Source of the DNA: an uncultured Novosphingobium sp.
GTDB taxonomy: Bacteria; Pseudomonadota; Alphaproteobacteria; Sphingomonadales; Sphingomonadaceae
Assembly (NCBI GenBank): GCA_946886365.1
Contig: CAMPIM010000098.1
Location: 1-13,651 of the forward strand
Length of the DNA stretch: 13,651 nt
Direction of reading: 5' to 3'
The notes below the pieces were generated by a model, which saw only the letters and a program-made list of their open reading frames with translations, was not told the DNA's origin and searched no databases. The first letter of the stretch is position 1, and every line of letters starts with the position of its first letter. This document shows, piece by piece, positions 6,199 through 13,128 of the stretch. The position numbers were made by a program, and so were the translations under genes.

Positions 6199-8247
6199 TC
6201 AGAGACGCGCGCGCACGCCCGCGTAGACCGCCCGGCGTTCGATGGGATAGAAGGCCGCACTGGCCTGGTTCCCGGGGATCGATGGATCGTCCGGTTTGTA
6301 GCTTACGAGCGCTCCGATATCGCCTATCGCTCGCTTACCCGTCAGATTGCGTGCATCGACGAACAGGCTGACGCCCTTCGTCAACTGCGCCTGCGCCCCG
6401 ATGTTGAACGTCGCATAGCCATCAACCCGCTTGCTATTGCTATAATCAGCCCAGGCACCCTGCGGCACCCATTCCACAGCCGGAGCGATGCTGGCGCGAT
6501 CGGTTCCCAGCTTAACTTCCGCCCGGTAGAAATGACGTGGCACGACGGGGAGGCGGTTGTCGCCAAATTGCGCGTCATTACGAAAACGGAAGTCGCTATA
6601 CTGGTAGGCCTGCCGCAACGTCGCCCAAGGCGCGAGGGTCAGGTCCAGCGCGGCCTCGATGCCTTGGTGCCGTGTCCGGCCTGCGTTGAATGTCGCCGCC
6701 GGGATGGCGCCCGGCTGGACATTATATTGCAGCAACTCGCCTTTCAGGCCCGCGCGATAGAAGCTTATGTCCCAACGGGCTGGCCCCATACTGCCACGCG
6801 TGCCGATTTCCGCCGTCCAGGCCCGCTGCGCATCAAGGGGCGTGAAGCCGGGCAGCGGCCCACTTGGTCCAGCGGCAATCTGGCCCAGTTCGATGAAGCC
6901 AGGCAACTCCACAGACCGGCTGTAATTTGCGTAGACCTGCACCGCCTGAGAGGGTGCATACAGAAGCCCGACTTTAGGCGCGAAGCTATCGAATTTCGCC
7001 TCGCCGCTGCGTGAAGGCACGAGGCGATTGTCCAGCCGCCGCTCACCATGCGTATAGATGCCACCTGCGATCAGCCATAAGCCCTGAACCGGAGCGATCC
7101 TGGCCTCCACATAGCTGTTGATCGTCTGCGCCCGCGCCTTTTGCATGGACGTGAGAGCGCCCGCTTTGCCGTCGATATTAACAAACTGCCGGAAATCACC
7201 ATGGCCAAAACGTGCCTGCGTCCCCAGCGTTAGTTCGACCGGAAGCCCCCGCACCTCTCCCGAAAGGTCAAGGCTGGCGAACAGTCCACGATCCTCTGAT
7301 TTCTGATCGACCACCTGATAAATGGGATGGTTTAGAGCCTTCGCATTGAAATAGGCGCCGAAGGCCAATTGACCGCCGTCCAGTTCAACCGTGGTACGGT
7401 TTTGAAACCGGATGGAATCGATGTTGCGCGCCTGATCACCTGCAAAGTTGCCCTTGGCCGGGTCATTCAGCGCATCCGCTTCGGTCAGCGCTCCCGACAG
7501 CTTCTGCCGGATCGTTTGGGCGCTGACATAGAAACGGGTTTCCACCCGATCGTTCAGCTTGATCCCAACATTGCCGTTGAAACGCAAAGCGCGTCTCTCT
7601 CCGTGAGCGCGGTCCCCATCGGACCTGTCGGCGGTAATGGATGCCCAAGCGTCACCACGAGCATCGGCATAACCATAGGCCGCCTTCGCACGCAGCGTAT
7701 CGAACGAGCCGCCATCTATGCGCAATTCCGCGCCCGGCATCGTCCGTCCGGTCGGTGTCACCGCATTTATGGCGCCACCCAAAGTCGATCCGCCAAGTCG
7801 CAGCGCATTGCCGCCGCGATAGACCTCCAGATGCTGGAACACCTGCGGATCCAGTTCCTGAAAGTCTCCGTTGTCGTCGGCCATGTTGATCGGGATGCCA
7901 TCCTGCAACAGCGTCAGGCCCCGCATATGGAAGCTCCGCGACAGTCCGGAACCGCGTATCGAAATGCGCACCTCCTGACCAAAGCGCGGTTGTGTGTAGA
8001 CACCTGCGGAGAAGGCCAGCGCGTCGCGCAGCGATACGGCCAGCTTGTCTTCAAAATCCTTGGCAGGGACCACGTCGGCGCCGCCTGCTGTCCGGCTTGT
8101 CTGGGTAGTGGCGTCCTCCACCGTGGAGTTGGCGGTCACGATGATACGGCCTTGATCGCCAGCTTCATCAGCGAAAGCTGGGGTGGAAAGCAGCGAACAG
8201 GCAAGAGCGCACAGCGACACGCTGCGCAAATCGGTAAATGCAGACAT
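6199..8247 (-). CDS. TonB-dependent outer membrane receptor
   Basis: A 682-residue outer membrane receptor. Residues 1-26 are a signal peptide ending AFA before Asp27, and RIIVTA at 34-39 resembles a TonB box. A plug domain covers about 57-167, with ISIRGSGLSRSFHMRGL, LLQDGIPIN and GGSTLGGAINAVTP. The remainder alternates strands and loops as in a 22-strand barrel, including VYANYSRSVELPGF and a final strand YAGVRARL that ends in Leu rather than the usual Phe. It imports a ligand across the outer membrane using TonB-ExbBD energy; none of those partners is in the window. The ligand cannot be named from sequence alone. The upstream DUF2946 gene weakly suggests a metal, since such pairs are often annotated near copper genes. 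The ATG at 8247 follows TTGAGG at good spacing. Confidence 0.94.
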   Translation of the reverse strand: MSAFTDLRSVSLCALACSLLSTPAFADEAGDQGRIIVTANSTVEDATTQTSRTAGGADVVPAKDFEDKLAVSLRDALAFSAGVYTQPRFGQEVRISIRGSGLSRSFHMRGLTLLQDGIPINMADDNGDFQELDPQVFQHLEVYRGGNALRLGGSTLGGAINAVTPTGRTMPGAELRIDGGSFDTLRAKAAYGYADARGDAWASITADRSDGDRAHGERRALRFNGNVGIKLNDRVETRFYVSAQTIRQKLSGALTEADALNDPAKGNFAGDQARNIDSIRFQNRTTVELDGGQLAFGAYFNAKALNHPIYQVVDQKSEDRGLFASLDLSGEVRGLPVELTLGTQARFGHGDFRQFVNIDGKAGALTSMQKARAQTINSYVEARIAPVQGLWLIAGGIYTHGERRLDNRLVPSRSGEAKFDSFAPKVGLLYAPSQAVQVYANYSRSVELPGFIELGQIAAGPSGPLPGFTPLDAQRAWTAEIGTRGSMGPARWDISFYRAGLKGELLQYNVQPGAIPAATFNAGRTRHQGIEAALDLTLAPWATLRQAYQYSDFRFRNDAQFGDNRLPVVPRHFYRAEVKLGTDRASIAPAVEWVPQGAWADYSNSKRVDGYATFNIGAQAQLTKGVSLFVDARNLTGKRAIGDIGALVSYKPDDPSIPGNQASAAFYPIERRAVYAGVRARL

Positions 8248-8261
8248 GAATTCATCCTCAA

Positions 8262-8288
8262 GAAAATCGTGCCGCGCTCAGCGCAGCA
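8262..8288 (-). terminator. Intercistronic hairpin between DUF2946 gene and receptor
   Basis: On the minus strand TGCTGCGC (8288-8281) pairs with GCGCGGCA (8277-8270) around a TGA loop, an 8-bp stem with one G-T pair, followed by CGATTTTC. The short T run makes it a weak terminator at best. It sits in the 53-bp gap between two same-strand genes, so it may lower read-through into the receptor gene or stabilise the upstream message. Confidence 0.5.
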
Positions 8289-8300
8289 TAAACGACAGCT

Positions 8301-8747
8301 TCAGGAGGACAGAGGAGGACCGGATGATGGCGGGGGGGGTGCGGCAAGTCGGGCGATCAGCCCCGTCTTGAGCGCGAATGCGATAGGCCCGAAAACAGTC
8401 TGCCACGCTGGCAACGGCAGATCGGCCAAAATCAGCGGAGGAACCACCGGCTGAACCGAGGCGGCGAAGGAGCAATGTTGTTGAACCGGGACGCCGTCAT
8501 CCTGCGAATGATGTTCTTTCCCCAGCGCTTGATCGCGATCGACCAGGACGTTGACCGCGCCCTGCCCCGTACAGAGCGTCACCATCACGCCCCGATCCGT
8601 ACGAACCGGCATGAAACCGGCAGGCGTAATCAACTGGATGGCCAGGACAAGCAGCGCCAACGCGGCCAGCAAGCCCCGCGCGACTTCCGATTGTCTGATT
8701 GCCCCCGTCATCAGGCGCCGCTTAACCTCCCAAGGCCCGACTGTCAT
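8301..8747 (-). CDS. DUF2946-like membrane protein
   Basis: A protein of 148 residues as read from the ATG at 8747, similar in build to DUF2946. A single membrane segment at about 24-41 (GLLAALALLVLAIQLI) runs into the characteristic TPAGFMP. This is followed by an extracytoplasmic part with CTGQGAVNVLVD (59-70), a His-rich KEHHSQDD, HCSFA at 91-95 and a proline-rich end (APPPPSSGPP). Conserved Cys and His residues suggest metal contact, but the family has no settled function. The start is uncertain: no clear ribosome binding site precedes 8747, and an ATG at residue 13 (8711) is equally possible, with GGAGG about 14 bases upstream. It precedes the TonB-dependent receptor on the same strand and diverges from the merR gene. 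A run of eight C within the last codons is a possible slippage site. Confidence 0.75.
   Translation of the reverse strand: MTVGPWEVKRRLMTGAIRQSEVARGLLAALALLVLAIQLITPAGFMPVRTDRGVMVTLCTGQGAVNVLVDRDQALGKEHHSQDDGVPVQQHCSFAASVQPVVPPLILADLPLPAWQTVFGPIAFALKTGLIARLAAPPPPSSGPPLSS
8332..8339. repeat. G8/C8 homopolymer inside the DUF2946-like gene
   Basis: Eight G in a row on the plus strand (C8 on the coding strand) encode part of the proline run APPPP near the C terminus. One-base slippage would change the last ten or so residues only, so any effect on the protein would be limited to its tail. Confidence 0.9.
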
Positions 8748-8771
8748 CAGGGCAAATTGCCGCAGATCGCA

Positions 8772-8789
8772 CTTGACGTTAACGTAAAG
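8772..8789. promoter_or_regulatory. Palindromic operator of the LiuR-like MerR regulator
   Basis: CTTGACGTTAACGTAAAG is an 18-bp inverted repeat with a single mismatched pair. It is centred in the 61-bp region between the divergent DUF2946 and merR genes. MerR-type repressors of the LiuR group are known to bind ACGT-rich palindromes of this form. Its left half contains the -35 box of the merR promoter, so binding should block transcription. It lies 25 bp from the DUF2946 start and could affect that gene as well. Confidence 0.75.
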
Positions 8790-8801
8790 CTTTCCTAGCT
8801 A
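8773..8801 (+). promoter_or_regulatory. Promoter of the merR-acyl-CoA dehydrogenase unit
   Basis: TTGACG at 8773-8778 and TAGCTA at 8796-8801 are separated by 17 bp, the ideal distance for a housekeeping promoter. Counting seven bases from the -10 box puts the transcript start at about 8808-8809, at the A of the merR ATG. That predicts a leaderless message and agrees with the absence of a Shine-Dalgarno sequence before this ATG. Confidence 0.65.
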
Positions 8802-8808
8802 AGACGCC

Positions 8809-9219
8809 ATGGATCAGCGCAGCGGCATCGCGGGCATCGAATTGCCCGACAACAAAGAACGGCAAAGCTACACCATCACCGACCTGTCGGAGGAGTTTGG
8901 CGTCACGGCCCGCGCCCTGCGTTTCTATGAGGATGAAGGGCTGATCGCACCGGAACGCCACGGCCTCGCCCGCATTTATTCGCGCCGTGACCGCGCTCGG
9001 CTTGCCTGGATCCTGCGTGGCAAAAGGGTCGGCTTCAGCCTCGCCGAGATCCGCGAAATGATCGACCTTTACGATGCGGATGAGGAACATGAGGAGCAGC
9101 GGCGCGTCACAGTCGCCAAATGCAAGGCTCGCATCGAACTGCTCACCCGCCAGAAAAGCGACATAGATGCCGCCATCGCGGAACTTTCGGGCTTTGTTGC
9201 AGCTCTCGACAAGCCCTGA
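8809..9219 (+). CDS. MerR-family regulator, LiuR-like
   Basis: A 136-residue regulator. Residues 21-90 form the winged helix DNA-binding domain typical of MerR (YTITDLSEEFGVTARALRFYE, then SRRDRARLAWILRGKRVGFSLAEI). Residues about 97-133 form the antiparallel dimerisation coiled coil, and there is no separate ligand domain. The sequence matches the type that controls branched-chain amino acid and acyl-CoA breakdown in proteobacteria (LiuR-like); an acyl-CoA ligand is possible but not shown. It is followed 35 bp later by an acyl-CoA dehydrogenase gene, which supports that role. A palindrome overlapping its own -35 box implies autorepression. No Shine-Dalgarno precedes the ATG, in keeping with a leaderless transcript; a TTG at codon 12 is the only close alternative and has no ribosome site either. 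Confidence 0.9.
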   Translation: MDQRSGIAGIELPDNKERQSYTITDLSEEFGVTARALRFYEDEGLIAPERHGLARIYSRRDRARLAWILRGKRVGFSLAEIREMIDLYDADEEHEEQRRVTVAKCKARIELLTRQKSDIDAAIAELSGFVAALDKP

Positions 9220-9254
9220 ACATTCGCGACTAAAAAGATAACCGGAGAAGATTG

Positions 9255-11057
9255 ATGCCCAGCTATTCCGCCCCGATTCGCGAAACCCGCTTCATACTCG
9301 AACATGTGGTGGGCCTTGATCGCTATACCAATCTGCCTGGCTTTGAGAGCGCGACGCCGGATCTGGTGGATGCCATCCTCACAGAGGGCGCGAAGATTGC
9401 TGAGGAAGTACTCTTTCCGCTGAATGCCGTCGGCGACAAGGAAGGCTGCGTTCGAAACCCGGATGGCAGCGTCACGACGCCACCGGGCTTCAAGCAGGCA
9501 TTCGACACCTATGTGGAAGGTGGATGGACCACGCTGCACGCGCCGGTCGAATATGGCGGCCAAGGCCTGCCCAATATCGTCGCGTCGGCTGTTGGCGAAT
9601 ATGTGCTGTCGGCCAATCACAGCTTCGAAATGTATCATGGCCTGACCAGCGGCGCCGTGTCCGCCCTGCTCGCCAAGGGCAGCGAAGAGCAGAAGCAGAA
9701 ATATCTCCCCAACATGGTGTCTGGCAAATGGACGGGCACGATGAACCTGACCGAGCCCCATGCGGGCACGGACCTTGGCCTCATCAAGACCAAGGCGGTG
9801 CGGCAGGATGACGGCAGCTATTCGATCACCGGCACGAAGATCTTCATTTCTTCCGGTGAGCAGGACCTTACCGAGAATATCATCCACCTGGTGCTCGCCA
9901 AGACGCCGGACGCGCCCGAAGGCAGCAAAGGCATCTCCCTCTTCGTCGTGCCCAAGCTGTTGGTGAATGACGATGGGTCGTTGGGTGAGCGCAACGCCGT
10001 GTCTTGCGGATCGCTCGAACATAAGATGGGCATTCACGGCAACGCCACCTGCGTCATGAATTATGACGGCGCCAAGGGATGGATCGTGGGCGAGGAGAAT
10101 AAGGGCCTCGCCGCCATGTTCATCATGATGAACGCCGCGCGCATGTGGGTAGGCATGCAGGGCCTCGGCCAAGCGGAAATCGCGTTCCAGAACGCGGTCC
10201 ATTATGCGCGCGACCGGCGGCAAGGCCGCGCACTGACCGGCCCTCAAGACAAAGACGAAAAAGCCGATACGCTGTTCGTCCACCCCGATGTGCGGCGCAT
10301 GCTGATGGAGGCAAAGGCGCTGACCGAGGGGCTGCGCGCGCTGATGTTGTGGGGCGCTATGCAGGTCGATCTGGCGCAGCACGCCGCGACGGAGGAGGAA
10401 CGGCAGGCCGCCGACGATCTCGTCCAGCTGCTGACGCCGGTGCTGAAAGGCTATGGCACCGACAAGGGCTTCGACGTTGCGGTCATGTGCCAGCAGGTGT
10501 TCGGCGGTCATGGCTACATCTGGGAAAATGGCGCCGAACAATATGTACGCGACGCCCGTATTGCCCAAATCTACGAAGGCACCAACGGCGTGCAGGCGAT
10601 GGACCTGGTTGGCCGCAAGCTGCCGATGAATGGCGGCCGGGCTTTGCAGGCTTTCCTGAAAATCGTTGCGGACGAGGTCGCGGAGGCGAAGGGCAATGAG
10701 AAGTTGGCTGGCGTGGCTGAAGCGCTGGAGAAGGCCAGCGGGCAGCTGGGCGCGGCGACCATGTGGCTGATGCAGAATGCGATGCAGAACCTTAATAATG
10801 CAGGGGCTGGCGCGGTGCATTATATGCATATCCTGGGCATCGTTTCGACCGGCCTTATGTGGCTGCGCATGGCGAAGGCGGCGGCGGCGCTGCTGGAAGC
10901 GGGCGAAGGCGATGCGCGCTATCTGGAGGCGAAGCTGATCACGGCGCGCTTTTTTGCTGAGCGGGTGATGCCGGATGCGGGCGCGCTGCGGCGGAAGATC
11001 GAGGGTGGCGCGGAAAGCCTGATGACGATCGATCCCGACATGTTTTTCGCGGCCTGA
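9255..11057 (+). CDS. Acyl-CoA dehydrogenase with extended C-terminal domain
   Basis: A 600-residue FAD enzyme that forms a trans-2-enoyl-CoA from an acyl-CoA. It belongs to the long COG1960 group with an added C-terminal domain (PF12806 type), which includes the 3-methylmercaptopropionyl-CoA dehydrogenase DmdC. The actual substrate here is not certain. The N-terminal helical domain covers about 35-160, the middle beta domain contains [13 protein letters not shown] (163-175) and [12 protein letters not shown], and the second helical domain has VFGGHGYI (415-422) and the catalytic base Glu441 in [10 protein letters not shown]. The C-terminal extension runs from about 465 to the end. GGAG lies seven bases before the ATG at 9255; a TTG directly before it is not needed. 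It is 35 bp downstream of the LiuR-like gene, so both are probably one operon. No clear terminator follows; REP-like sequence begins within 30 bp. Confidence 0.95.
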   Translation: MPSYSAPIRETRFILEHVVGLDRYTNLPGFESATPDLVDAILTEGAKIAEEVLFPLNAVGDKEGCVRNPDGSVTTPPGFKQAFDTYVEGGWTTLHAPVEYGGQGLPNIVASAVGEYVLSANHSFEMYHGLTSGAVSALLAKGSEEQKQKYLPNMVSGKWTGTMNLTEPHAGTDLGLIKTKAVRQDDGSYSITGTKIFISSGEQDLTENIIHLVLAKTPDAPEGSKGISLFVVPKLLVNDDGSLGERNAVSCGSLEHKMGIHGNATCVMNYDGAKGWIVGEENKGLAAMFIMMNAARMWVGMQGLGQAEIAFQNAVHYARDRRQGRALTGPQDKDEKADTLFVHPDVRRMLMEAKALTEGLRALMLWGAMQVDLAQHAATEEERQAADDLVQLLTPVLKGYGTDKGFDVAVMCQQVFGGHGYIWENGAEQYVRDARIAQIYEGTNGVQAMDLVGRKLPMNGGRALQAFLKIVADEVAEAKGNEKLAGVAEALEKASGQLGAATMWLMQNAMQNLNNAGAGAVHYMHILGIVSTGLMWLRMAKAAAALLEAGEGDARYLEAKLITARFFAERVMPDAGALRRKIEGGAESLMTIDPDMFFAA

Positions 11058-11085
11058 ACTAGGCACTCTCATTCTTTACAGGTGG

Positions 11086-11094
11086 GGATGACGG
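11086..11094. repeat. Fragment of the REP-like element found at 11255-11334
   Basis: GGATGACGG at 11086-11094 repeats the outer end of the right arm at 11327-11335. It may be a remnant of a second copy, but nine bases could also match by chance. Confidence 0.3.
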
Positions 11095-11111
11095 AATGGC
11101 TGGGTTTGTTG

Positions 11112-11150
11112 CCACCCACCTCCCGCTGGCCGGAGGGGCCGGGGGTGGGC
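11112..11150. repeat. GC-rich hairpin repeat after the acyl-CoA dehydrogenase gene
   Basis: CCACCC at the left edge mirrors GGGTGG near the right edge, and CCTCC (11119-11123) pairs with GGAGG (11132-11136) across an 8-base loop. The C-rich/G-rich arrangement resembles the dispersed CTCCCGC/GGGAGGGG elements seen between sphingomonad genes. It may act as a 3' stabiliser for the upstream message. No T run follows on either strand. Confidence 0.6.
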
Positions 11151-11254
11151 TTGCGTGACATTCGCTTTGCTTGGCAGCTGATAGCTGGTTCCATCCGCTA
11201 CCCCTTTCATGTGCGGAAAGGCATTTCTGATTAGGTCGTGAGCGGATATCCTTC

Positions 11255-11334
11255 CGTCATGCCAGCGCAAGCTGGCATCTCTCACGACAGGGCACAGCTT
11301 AGCCTCATGAGATCCCAGCTTACGCTGGATGACG
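11255..11334. repeat. REP/BIME-like inverted repeat
   Basis: The left arm (11255-11281, starting CGTCATGCCAGCG) and the right arm (11309-11334) are inverted copies with one gap and two mismatches. Each arm also folds alone: GCCAGC-gcaa-GCTGGC at 11261-11276 and CCAGC-ttac-GCTGG at 11315-11328. This is the look of the widespread alphaproteobacterial CGTCAT-CCAGC-type intergenic repeat, in head-to-head pairs. The stretch 11058-11390 contains this element, the hairpin repeat at 11112-11150 and no gene I can support. Confidence 0.8.
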
Positions 11335-11390
11335 GGAAATGGGTGGTTAGGGGACGTTGCCCGTCTCCGGCGACGTGATATTAGTCGGGC

Positions 11391-11737
11391 ATGAGTTGGA
11401 TGTATCTGCTGACCTCGCTGGCTTCTCCCGCCGTCGTCGATGCCCCGCCTTTTCAAAATTTCGATGTTTTCCGAAATGCATTGTCGCACGACGCATTCAA
11501 CGAGATGCGCTGCAAAGGCATGTCTGCTGAGCGCACGAAACGCCTCTACAATCAGCAGTATAAAGCACGCCAAGACCGGATAAGGGCGCAATCGTAGCGA
11601 GCCACGGCACTGAATATCTGAACAACGAAGATATCATCGCCATCGGGCTTCCATGCCCGCACTACAGGGGCGCAGAAGAGCGCCTGAAGCGATTTTTGTC
11701 TATGGTAGAACAACGCTTAAGCATACCACAACAATAA
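11391..11737 (+). pseudogene. Small hypothetical gene with an apparent -1 frameshift
   Basis: The first frame runs from ATG 11391 to TAG 11597 (68 residues): a hydrophobic start MSWMYLLTSLASPAVVDA, perhaps a signal peptide, then NALSHDAFNEMRCKGMSAER and TKRLYNQQYKARQDRI. Directly beyond, the -1 frame is open from 11564 to TAA 11735 and encodes a protein-like stretch with SHGTEYLNNEDIIAIG, LPCPHYRGAEERLKRF and LSMVEQRL. The two frames overlap at 11564-11597, so one lost base there would split an ancestral gene of about 113 residues. I see no slippery heptamer in the overlap, so decay or a sequencing error is more likely than programmed frameshifting. No ribosome binding site precedes the ATG; TTGCCC and TATTAG 16 bp apart (11357-11384) could drive a leaderless message. 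I do not recognise the family. Confidence 0.45.
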
Positions 11738-11827
11738 CCGCCTGTCTGGCATTGGTGGTTGACCGTCGGGCGACGAAACGAACGTTCACCGGTGAGCGAA
11801 ACGAGTTCCGCCCAGCTGATGCTGATG

Positions 11828-11864
11828 CAAAAAGGCCGGGGCAGATGATGCTGCGCCCGGCCTT
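11828..11864 (-). terminator. Rho-independent terminator of dnaKJ
   Basis: AAGGCCGGG at 11832-11840 pairs with CCCGGCCTT at 11856-11864; the stem continues inward with GCAG/CTGC around ATGATG after a one-base bulge. On the minus strand it ends in CCTTTTTG. It lies 30 bp beyond the dnaJ stop and terminates the dnaK-dnaJ transcript. Confidence 0.92.
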
Positions 11865-11893
11865 CTGATTTTCAGGTCTAAGATGGCGCGCGC

Positions 11894-13030
11894 TTAGTCG
11901 CCCCACAATTCCTTGAGCTTGCTGAAGAAGCCGGTCGACTGTGGGCATTCCTCACCGGTTTCCGTATCACGGAAAGCTTCGAGCAGTTCCTTCTGCTTGG
12001 CGGAAAGGCGGGTCGGGGTTTCGACATCGACCTGGATCACAAGGTCGCCCTGCCCTCGCCCGTTCAGCACCGGCATGCCTGCGCCGCGCTGGCGGATTTG
12101 CTTGCCCGATTGGATGCCGCTCGGGATCTTGATCTCGTGACGCTGGCCATCGAGGCCGGGCACTTCGATGCAACCGCCGAGTGCCGCCGTGGTGAAGCTG
12201 ACCGGTGCGCGGCAGAACAGGGTCGTGCCGTCCCGTTCAAAGAGCGTATGCCGCTTCACATGCAGGAAGATGTAGAGGTCGCCCGCAGGTGCGCCGCGTG
12301 CGCCCGCTTCGCCTTCACCGGAGAGGCGGATGCGGGTACCTTCATCGACACCGGCCGGGATGTTGACCGACAGCGTCTTGGGCTTGTCTACCCGCCCTTC
12401 GCCGCGGCAGGTGCGGCAGGGGCTTTCGATGACTTGGCCAGCGCCGTGGCAACCGGGGCAAGTGCGTTCCACCACGAAGAAGCCCTGTTGCGCGCGGACC
12501 TGGCCATGACCGCCACAGGTGCCGCAGGTCTTGACGCCGGTGCCGGGCTGAGCGCCCGATCCGTCGCAGCTTTCGCAGGAGGCGGAGACTTCGATCTCTA
12601 TCTCGGTCTTCTTGCCGTGATAGGCTTCGTCGAGCGTAATCTCCATGTCGTAGCGCAAATCTGCGCCGCGCCGCTGCGCCTGACGGCCGCCGCCGCCAAA
12701 GCCGCTCTGGCCGAAGATCGTCTCGAAAATATCGCCAAGGTCGGAAAAGCCGCCCGCGCCTCCGCGCCCGTTGAAGCCGCCACCGCCGCCATTCTGGGCA
12801 TTGGTATAGGCAGCGTGACCGTAGCGATCGTAGGCCGCGCGCTTCTGCGGGTCCTTCAGGCACTCATAGGCTTCGGAAACCGCCTTGAACCTCGCTTCGC
12901 CGTCGCTGCATCCCCCGGTCTTGTCCGGGTGATATTTCATCGCCAGCTTGCGGTAGGCGCTCTTGATGGTGCCTGCATCAGCCGAGCGCTCGACCTCGAG
13001 CAGTTCGTAATAGTCCAATTCGCTACTCAT
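11894..13030 (-). CDS. dnaJ: Chaperone protein DnaJ (type I Hsp40)
   Basis: A 378-residue co-chaperone that delivers unfolded proteins to DnaK and stimulates its ATPase. The J domain covers about 5-70 with the essential HPD at 34-36. A Gly/Phe-rich linker follows at about 81-115. The zinc-binding region holds four CxxCxGxG repeats at 152, 169, 191 and 205. The C-terminal substrate-binding beta domains run from about 215 to 350, and the protein ends in [11 protein letters not shown]. All features are complete and the length is normal. The ATG at 13030 gives the standard [13 protein letters not shown] start; a longer frame from 13072 adds 14 residues that fall in an intergenic repeat. It follows dnaK on the same strand after a 98-bp gap that carries a REP-like hairpin, and a strong terminator lies downstream. 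Confidence 0.97.
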   Translation of the reverse strand: MSSELDYYELLEVERSADAGTIKSAYRKLAMKYHPDKTGGCSDGEARFKAVSEAYECLKDPQKRAAYDRYGHAAYTNAQNGGGGGFNGRGGAGGFSDLGDIFETIFGQSGFGGGGRQAQRRGADLRYDMEITLDEAYHGKKTEIEIEVSASCESCDGSGAQPGTGVKTCGTCGGHGQVRAQQGFFVVERTCPGCHGAGQVIESPCRTCRGEGRVDKPKTLSVNIPAGVDEGTRIRLSGEGEAGARGAPAGDLYIFLHVKRHTLFERDGTTLFCRAPVSFTTAALGGCIEVPGLDGQRHEIKIPSGIQSGKQIRQRGAGMPVLNGRGQGDLVIQVDVETPTRLSAKQKELLEAFRDTETGEECPQSTGFFSKLKELWGD

Positions 13031-13054
13031 TTCGCCCCCGGCGCGCGCACGTCC

Positions 13055-13111
13055 CTCGGCTTCGCCCGGCACGAACGGCTACCATAACCGTTCGGTTCGG
13101 GCGAAGTCGAG
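13055..13111. repeat. REP-like inverted repeat between dnaK and dnaJ
   Basis: Two 24-base arms, 13055-13078 and 13088-13111, are inverted copies with 20 of 24 positions matching around a 9-base loop. They carry CTTCGCCCG and CGAACGG blocks like the common CCGTTCG...CGAAG intergenic repeats of sphingomonads. The hairpin fills most of the dnaK-dnaJ gap. Without a T tract it should not terminate, but it may slow or protect the message and so set the DnaK to DnaJ ratio. Confidence 0.8.
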
Positions 13112-13128
13112 AAGCGTTTCATCGGGCC

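Noticed and set aside
5279..6226. Open frame of 315 codons on the plus strand opposite the FAD dehydrogenase gene
   Set aside because: The opposite strand holds clear FAD-binding motifs; this frame has none.
7369..8454. Open frame of 361 codons on the plus strand across the receptor and DUF2946 genes
   Set aside because: It spans two real genes and their gap in antisense and resembles no protein family.
9069..11072. Open frame of 667 codons on the minus strand, opposite the acyl-CoA dehydrogenase gene
   Set aside because: It mirrors the codon pattern of a clear acyl-CoA dehydrogenase; its product is rich in His, Arg and Gln with no domain, a usual artefact in GC-rich genes.
11076..11591. 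Open frame of 171 codons on the minus strand after the acyl-CoA dehydrogenase gene
   Set aside because: It reads straight through both repeat elements and shows no protein-like character; the plus strand frames at 11391-11737 look more like coding sequence.
11564..11597. Programmed -1 frameshifting in the small gene
   Set aside because: No X-XXY-YYZ slippery heptamer lies in the overlap of the two frames, and no stable downstream stem was evident.
12098..13087. Open frame of 329 codons on the plus strand opposite dnaJ
   Set aside because: Alanine-rich antisense reading of dnaJ; it also runs through the REP-like repeat.
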